Source of the DNA: Paenirhizobium naphthalenivorans
GTDB taxonomy: Bacteria; Pseudomonadota; Alphaproteobacteria; Rhizobiales; Rhizobiaceae
NCBI RefSeq assembly: GCF_007992095.1
Contig: NZ_BJZP01000003.1
Location: forward strand, 1 to 64,000
Reading direction: 5' to 3'
Length of the DNA: 64,000 nucleotides
Each line of letters begins with the position of its first letter. Positions within the stretch are counted from its first letter, which is position 1. Below the pieces are notes generated by a model, which saw only the letters and a list, made by a program, of their open reading frames with translations, searched no databases and was not told the DNA's origin. A program made the position numbers and the translations under genes. Positions 59,558 through 64,000 of the stretch are shown in pieces.

Positions 59558-60027
59558 TCCACAGGCTCCTCGCTCAGCGATCGCAACTGCCCGCTGGCGA
59601 TCATCATCTCCACGCCCGACAGTCCCTCGACCATGGCCTTGAGATATGGCGTATCGATAGCCCCTTCAAGCCAGACCTGATAATCCAGCGCGCGCCTCTT
59701 GAGCTGGGCGTAAGCCTCCACGCCTGCGGCCGTGGGCGCCAGAAGCTCGAACCGGCGATCATCCCGATCGCGATGGCGCTCCAGCCAGCGGCGGTCCTCA
59801 AGCGCCTTGACGGCACGGCTGATCTTCGTTTTGCTCAAACCCGAATGACCGCAAATGGCCTTGGCGGTCGTATGGACCCGCTCCCCCAGCGACCAGAGCA
59901 CTTGCCATTCGGCCCAGCTGATCTCCACGCCCTCGCCACAGAAGCGCATGAAATGCGCGCTCAACCGTTCGGCCACCCGGTCGAGCCGAAATGGCAAGAA
60001 GCCGTCAATATCGAATCTGTCCTGCAT
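59554..60027 (-). CDS. MarR family transcriptional regulator
   Basis: A 157-residue winged-helix regulator. It starts MQDRFDIDGFLPFRL after a GGGGGAACG site; the longer frame to 60093 lacks family sequence. ISWAEWQVLWSLGE, the recognition region GLSKTKISRAVKALEDRRWLER and the wing HRDRDDRRFELLAPTAAG are characteristic. It is translationally coupled to the DUF4432 gene and likely controls it in response to a small ligand, with the operator probably in the 164 bases shared with the divergent L,D-transpeptidase gene. Confidence 0.92.
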   Translation of the reverse strand: MQDRFDIDGFLPFRLDRVAERLSAHFMRFCGEGVEISWAEWQVLWSLGERVHTTAKAICGHSGLSKTKISRAVKALEDRRWLERHRDRDDRRFELLAPTAAGVEAYAQLKRRALDYQVWLEGAIDTPYLKAMVEGLSGVEMMIASGQLRSLSEEPVE

Positions 60028-60191
60028 CGTTCCCCCTACGATATTCAGGCAAGCCACCCCATCAGGACGGCTCCCTACTCCGCCTCTCCCCAAGAGACGG
60101 ATTTAAAACAATTTTCACCATGAATTCACCTTTTCCACACTAGTGTCAAATTTGCCGCGTTGTAGGAGCAGGCAACAAGAAGGAGTGAATC

Positions 60192-61532
60192 GTGGTCGAT
60201 ATGCTGAAAGCGGGAATGATTGTGGCCTCCGTCGCGGCCCTAATGACCGGCGTGGCCACCCCTGTATTCGCAAACGACCCCTACGGTTATCGCGACAGCC
60301 CTGTTCTGCTGGTTTCGCCGGAAGGCGACCTGCTCGACTATACGCCAGAGCGGGGTGAGGTGGTGATCAGCCGCGACCGCCTGGGCCGGCGCATCCTGCT
60401 CGACCGGGGCGGCAACCTCATTGCAACCGAAGTCCCAGCCGAGAGCTATTTCCCGCGCCAGCGCGAAGCCCGTGCTCCGGTTCCCTACGACGATTACGGC
60501 GCGCCCCGGCCCGGCTGGCAGGACGATGGCATCGTGACGGGCACGATCCCCGGCCCCGGTGTGATTGATCGTCAGCCACTCAACGAGCCACTCCCCGACA
60601 TGCCTTCCGGCGGGCCGGACATGGCGCCCCCTGTCGATCAGGCTCCGACCCGCACCGTCACCCCCAAGATACCTGTGAAGAGTAACCTCTCCCAGCTGGA
60701 AATCACGGCACTTCAGGCCTTTCTCGACCGCGAGGGCGCCTCGCCCGGCGTCATCGACGGCAAGATGGGCCAAAACGTCAACAAGGCCCTGGTCGCCTGG
60801 CAGCAGATGACCGGCGAAACCATAGACCCGAACAACGCCGAGGATATTCTGGAGCGCCTGCGGCTCTCCGGTGGTCTGGCGATCACCGCGTATACCATCA
60901 CACCCGGCGACGCCGCCGGCCCCTATGTCGCGGCGATCCCCGAGGACTATGCCCACAAGGCGCAACTCCCGGCACTGTCCTACACCTCGACCGCAGAAAT
61001 GCTGGCCGAGAAATTCCATATGGACGAGGCCTATCTGCGCGCGCTCAACCCGGGTGTCGACTTCACCATCCCCGGCACGATCATCAAGGTCGTTGCCCCC
61101 GGACAGCCGAAGAAGGGCGAGGTCGCGAGGATCGTCGCCAACAAGGGGCTGAAGCAGGTCTTTGCCTATGCGGCCGACGGCGCCCTGATCGCGGCCTATC
61201 CGGCCAGCATCGGCTCGTCCGACACGCCCTCCCCGTCCGGCACAGTAACCGTCGAGCGTATCGCCCTGAATCCGGGCTATACCTACAACCCCAAGATCAA
61301 CTTCCAGCAGGGTACAAACGACAAGATCCTGGCGATTCCGCCGGGACCGAATGGCCCGGTCGGTACAGTGTGGATGGCGCTATCCAAGCCAACGTACGGC
61401 ATACACGGAACCCCGGAACCGTCCAAGATCGGCCGAACCCAGAGCCATGGCTGCATCCGCCTGACCAACTGGGATGCGACGGAACTCGCGAAAATGACAA
61501 AACCAGGCGTCACCGTCGAATTCGTCGACTGA
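60192..61532 (+). CDS. L,D-transpeptidase (YkuD) with peptidoglycan-binding domain
   Basis: Crosslinks peptidoglycan through 3-3 bonds, which are abundant in polar-growing rhizobia, or attaches proteins to it. The start is a GTG at 60192, 5 bases after the AGGAGTGAA site; ATG at 60201 is the alternative. The 446-residue protein has a signal peptide (about 1-25, cut near VFA-ND), a Pro-rich region, a PG_binding_1 domain (about 165-230), a LysM-like stretch (about 260-305) and the YkuD domain (about 315-446). The catalytic motif SHGCIRL has Cys421, with a partner His in YGIHGTPEP. Confidence 0.93.
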   Translation: MVDMLKAGMIVASVAALMTGVATPVFANDPYGYRDSPVLLVSPEGDLLDYTPERGEVVISRDRLGRRILLDRGGNLIATEVPAESYFPRQREARAPVPYDDYGAPRPGWQDDGIVTGTIPGPGVIDRQPLNEPLPDMPSGGPDMAPPVDQAPTRTVTPKIPVKSNLSQLEITALQAFLDREGASPGVIDGKMGQNVNKALVAWQQMTGETIDPNNAEDILERLRLSGGLAITAYTITPGDAAGPYVAAIPEDYAHKAQLPALSYTSTAEMLAEKFHMDEAYLRALNPGVDFTIPGTIIKVVAPGQPKKGEVARIVANKGLKQVFAYAADGALIAAYPASIGSSDTPSPSGTVTVERIALNPGYTYNPKINFQQGTNDKILAIPPGPNGPVGTVWMALSKPTYGIHGTPEPSKIGRTQSHGCIRLTNWDATELAKMTKPGVTVEFVD

Positions 61533-61565
61533 CCAGGGGCAACCGAAACTATGGTTTCATCCAAC

Positions 61566-61601
61566 GAGAAAGCCGCCAGAAGTGATTCTGGCGGCTTTCT
61601 C
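61566..61601. terminator. Strong bidirectional terminator
   Basis: A perfect 16-base stem (61566-61581 with 61586-61601) with a GTGA tetraloop lies between the convergent L,D-transpeptidase and ParA genes. Confidence 0.9.
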
Positions 61602-61629
61602 ATTGCTAGGCTCGGGAGGCTTGGGAGAA

Positions 61630-62349
61630 TCAAGCCGCGTCGCGGACGACGCGGAACAGACGGCGCGGCTCCTGGCTGCGAATGACCTTGGTCGGCAACA
61701 GGCGGCGAACCTCGCCGGCAAATGCCTGGGCATTCTCGCAAGCCTTGTCGAGATTGCTGATCTTCGCCGGATCCATCTTGTAGAGCGTGCCGCCACAGTC
61801 GAAGATCTCGCGGAAGGCGGTCCGCTCGACGATCGGTGTATCGATGACATTGACACCACGAGCGGAGAGAAGCCCCTTGATGGCCAGAAGCGCCCGGGTC
61901 GTCACCATGGAAGTCACCCGCGTCAGAACCACCGAATGAGCGATCTTCAGGCGTCCTGTGTCCTCCATCAGCTTGATCAGATCAAGAATTTGCGCCGCGC
62001 CTTTGGCATCCATGGCACAACCCTGGACCGGGATCATCACATGATCGGAAAGCCCGATCGCGGTGGTCACTATGGCGTCACGGGCGCCGGCAAGATCGAT
62101 GATGGTGTAGTCCGACGTACGCGACAGTTCACGCAAATGCCCTTGGATCGAGGCGACGGAAACTTCCGAGATCACCTCAATGTTGCGCTGAGGTCCGGAG
62201 ATTTCGTACCACTGGGTAATCCAGCGCTGCGGATCGGCATCGAGGATGGCGACACGATAACCTTGGTGAGCGAGTTCGGTCGCAAGCAGCAGGGCGGCAG
62301 TGGTCTTGCCGGCGCCGCCCTTGGCATTGGCAAACGAGATAACTGGCAT
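61630..62349 (-). CDS. ParA/MinD-family ATPase (orphan)
   Basis: A 239-residue ATPase starting [12 protein letters not shown] after a GAGGAA site; the frame is open further but without family sequence. The deviant Walker A is KGGAGKT (with the signature first Lys). Walker A' is LDADPQR and the switch region is IIDLAGA. ParA ATPases position DNA or protein cargo by dimerising on the nucleoid or membrane. No parB, parS-like repeats or replication gene lies next to it, so it is not obviously the chromosome or plasmid partition ParA. Confidence 0.9.
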   Translation of the reverse strand: MPVISFANAKGGAGKTTAALLLATELAHQGYRVAILDADPQRWITQWYEISGPQRNIEVISEVSVASIQGHLRELSRTSDYTIIDLAGARDAIVTTAIGLSDHVMIPVQGCAMDAKGAAQILDLIKLMEDTGRLKIAHSVVLTRVTSMVTTRALLAIKGLLSARGVNVIDTPIVERTAFREIFDCGGTLYKMDPAKISNLDKACENAQAFAGEVRRLLPTKVIRSQEPRRLFRVVRDAA

Positions 62350-62523
62350 GCTTATTCCTCGAAGGGTATGGACCGAGCGCTTCATCGCTCTCGTAGGCAC
62401 CCTTGGCTCATGGGTGCCGGTAAATCCATCATTGCTAAACATGGTTAATGAAGTCATAAAGACGCGACGCAAGCGCCTCCCCAAAAATGGCTAGTCTCCC
62501 CCGCATCTCGCTGATCCGCATAA

Positions 62524-62554
62524 CAAAAAAGCCCGCGGGAGTATCCCCGCGGGC
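62524..62554 (-). terminator. Terminator after the alcohol dehydrogenase gene
   Basis: On the minus strand a 9-base stem (GCCCGCGGG with CCCGCGGGC) and a 6-base loop are followed by TTTTTTGTTA, 27 bases past the stop codon at 62581. Confidence 0.85.
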
Positions 62555-62580
62555 GTTAATGCTTGCAGCTTCGCCAAATC

Positions 62581-63726
62581 TCAGAAGCAGTCGAGGAACA
62601 ATTGCTTGGTATTGTCCAGCGTCATCTCGACCGGGTTCCCGCCGCAGCTCGGATCTTCGATGGCCATGGCGGCCAACTCGTCGATGCGGTCGCTCTTGAT
62701 CCCCATGGCGGTCAGGTTCTCCGGAACACCGAGCTCGGCGCGAAGCGACAGCACATAGTCATAGAACCCGTCGAAGCCTCCGGAAATGCCGAGATAGGCT
62801 GCAGCGCGGGCGATCTTCTCTTCGATCGCTACCCGGTTGAAACGCAACACCGGCGGCATAACCACGGCATTGGTCATGCCGTGATGGGTATTGTAGACGG
62901 CTCCAATCGGATGCGACAACGCGTGGATCGCACCAAGGCCCTTCTGGAAGGCGACGGCGCCCATGGCGGCGGCCGACATCATGTTGGTACGGGCTTCGAT
63001 ATCCGTACCATCCTTGTAGGCGCGCGGCAGGAACTCCTTGACGAGACGCATGCCTTCAAGCGCGATGCCCTGCGACATCGGGTGGTAGAAGGGCGAGGAA
63101 TAGGCCTCGAGGCAATGGGCGAATGCGTCCATGCCGGTGCCCGCCGTTATCATCTTCGGCATGCCGACGGTCAATTCCGGGTCGGCGATGACGACACCGG
63201 GCAAGAATTTCGGATGGAAGATGATTTTCTTCACATGGGTCTGCGAGTTGGTGATGACCGAGGCGCGGCCGACTTCGGAACCGGTGCCTGCGGTGGTGGG
63301 AACAGCGACGATCGGCGCGATGCCATCCGAATTGGCCCTAGTCCACCAGTCACCGATGTCCTCGAAGTCCCAAACCGGGCGCGTCTGTCCGACCATGAAG
63401 GCGACGCACTTGCCAAGGTCGAGGCCCGATCCGCCGCCGAAGGCGACGACACCGTCATGACCGCCGTCCTTGTAGGCTTTGATGCCGGCCTCGAGATTGA
63501 TCTCATTCGGATTCGGATCGACGTCGGCGAAGATCGCCCGGCCGAGGCCGGCCTCTTCCAGGACGTCGAGTGCGCCCTGGGTGATGGCCATGCTGGCAAG
63601 CCCCCGGTCCGTGACCAGCAGCGGCTTTTTCATACCGAGCGACTTGCAGGCGTCCGCCAGTTCCTTGATGCGGCCGCGTCCCATCTTGATGACGGTGGGA
63701 TAGCTCCAGTTTGCGACGATATTCAT
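62581..63726 (-). CDS. Iron-containing alcohol dehydrogenase
   Basis: A 381-residue type III alcohol dehydrogenase that oxidises an alcohol or reduces an aldehyde with NAD(P). It starts MNIVANWSYPTVIKMG; the frame is open further inside the upstream gene but this start overlaps its stop as ATGA. GGGSGLDLGK binds the cofactor. The metal ligands lie in TAGTGMDAFAHCLEAYSS and in HALSHPIGAVYNTHHG. It is coupled to an aldehyde dehydrogenase gene, so an alcohol-to-acid or reverse pathway is likely; the substrate is not assignable. Confidence 0.93.
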   Translation of the reverse strand: MNIVANWSYPTVIKMGRGRIKELADACKSLGMKKPLLVTDRGLASMAITQGALDVLEEAGLGRAIFADVDPNPNEINLEAGIKAYKDGGHDGVVAFGGGSGLDLGKCVAFMVGQTRPVWDFEDIGDWWTRANSDGIAPIVAVPTTAGTGSEVGRASVITNSQTHVKKIIFHPKFLPGVVIADPELTVGMPKMITAGTGMDAFAHCLEAYSSPFYHPMSQGIALEGMRLVKEFLPRAYKDGTDIEARTNMMSAAAMGAVAFQKGLGAIHALSHPIGAVYNTHHGMTNAVVMPPVLRFNRVAIEEKIARAAAYLGISGGFDGFYDYVLSLRAELGVPENLTAMGIKSDRIDELAAMAIEDPSCGGNPVEMTLDNTKQLFLDCF

Positions 63727-64000
63727 TTCGTGACTTTCTTGAGGTGGTAGGATTTCGGGCGGGTGAGGTTCTGGAAGCCAAGGACCGAGAGCGAGCCGCC
63801 CTTGCCGGTCTCCTTGCAGCCGGTCCAGCAGAGCGCCGGGTCGAGATAGTCGGCACGGTTCATGAACACGGTTCCGGTCTCGATGTCGCGGCCGATGCGC
63901 GCGGCCCGCTCGGCATCCTGCGTCCACAGCGATGCGGTCAGGCCATAGGGGCTGTCGTTCATCAGCGCGAGCGCTTCCTCATCGTTCTTGACCTTCATGA
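63723..64000 (-). CDS. Aldehyde dehydrogenase, C-terminal part (cut by window end)
   Basis: The last ~92 residues of an NAD(P)-dependent aldehyde dehydrogenase whose beginning lies beyond position 64000. The visible part has MNDSPYGLTASLWTQD, ETGTVFMNRADY, and GCKETGKGGSLSVLGF, a variant of the usual C-terminal GxKxSGxGRE region. It ends in LKKVTK and its stop overlaps the alcohol dehydrogenase start by four bases. The catalytic Cys and Glu lie outside the window. Confidence 0.88.
   Translation of the reverse strand, partial: MKVKNDEEALALMNDSPYGLTASLWTQDAERAARIGRDIETGTVFMNRADYLDPALCWTGCKETGKGGSLSVLGFQNLTRPKSYHLKKVTK

Overview
The window is a stretch of chromosome from an alphaproteobacterium, almost certainly a member of the Rhizobiaceae (Rhizobium/Agrobacterium/Ciceribacter-like). 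The reasons are the high G+C content, a division and cell wall (dcw) cluster in the rhizobial order running on into lpxC, bamD, recN and ligA, a long-linker FtsZ, a type A RNase P RNA next to mraZ, and the betaine-lipid genes btaAB. This placement is inferred from protein character, not from a database search.

Positions 195-30104 are read almost entirely from the minus strand. Read in transcription order they give mraZ, rsmH, ftsL, ftsI, murE, murF, mraY, murD, ftsW, murG, murC, murB, a membrane-bound diguanylate cyclase gene, ddl, ftsQ, ftsA, ftsZ, lpxC, bamD, recN, a cardiolipin synthase gene, an endonuclease/exonuclease/phosphatase-family gene, ligA and a short SWIM-BRCT gene. Many neighbours overlap by one or four bases, so long co-transcribed and translationally coupled blocks are likely. 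Four TGGG repeats at exact 10-bp spacing lie upstream of mraZ, and a CtrA-like site lies upstream of ddl.

The most unusual spot is the ligA 3' end. The last part of ligA and most of the gene behind it (about 420-1985) have visibly lower G+C and a lineage-atypical protein sequence. The BRCT domain expected at the end of a rhizobial LigA instead sits downstream, in frame behind a SWIM zinc finger. This looks like an imported ligA 3' end that displaced the original.

Positions 30300-48100 hold rnpB and then an accessory mixture. It contains an FAD oxidoreductase, several peptidoglycan hydrolases (two SLT transglycosylases, an amidase, a GH25 lysozyme and an MltB-type transglycosylase), DMT and LysE-type transporters, pyrophosphate-dependent phosphofructokinase, a beta-lactamase-fold serine hydrolase, btaAB with a possible Pho box, a 25-residue membrane peptide gene, and metF with a fused ArsR-methyltransferase regulator (SahR-like) and its palindromic operator.

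Positions 48200-64000 hold a chemoreceptor gene, ettA, a lysophospholipase-like hydrolase gene, and a three-gene block (DMT transporter, CaiB/BaiF CoA-transferase, thiamine-diphosphate enzyme). After these come RidA, a DUF442 protein, a MarR regulator with a DUF4432 protein, an L,D-transpeptidase, an orphan ParA, and an iron-type alcohol dehydrogenase behind an aldehyde dehydrogenase cut off by the window end. No tRNA, rRNA, CRISPR array, insertion sequence or prophage was recognised.
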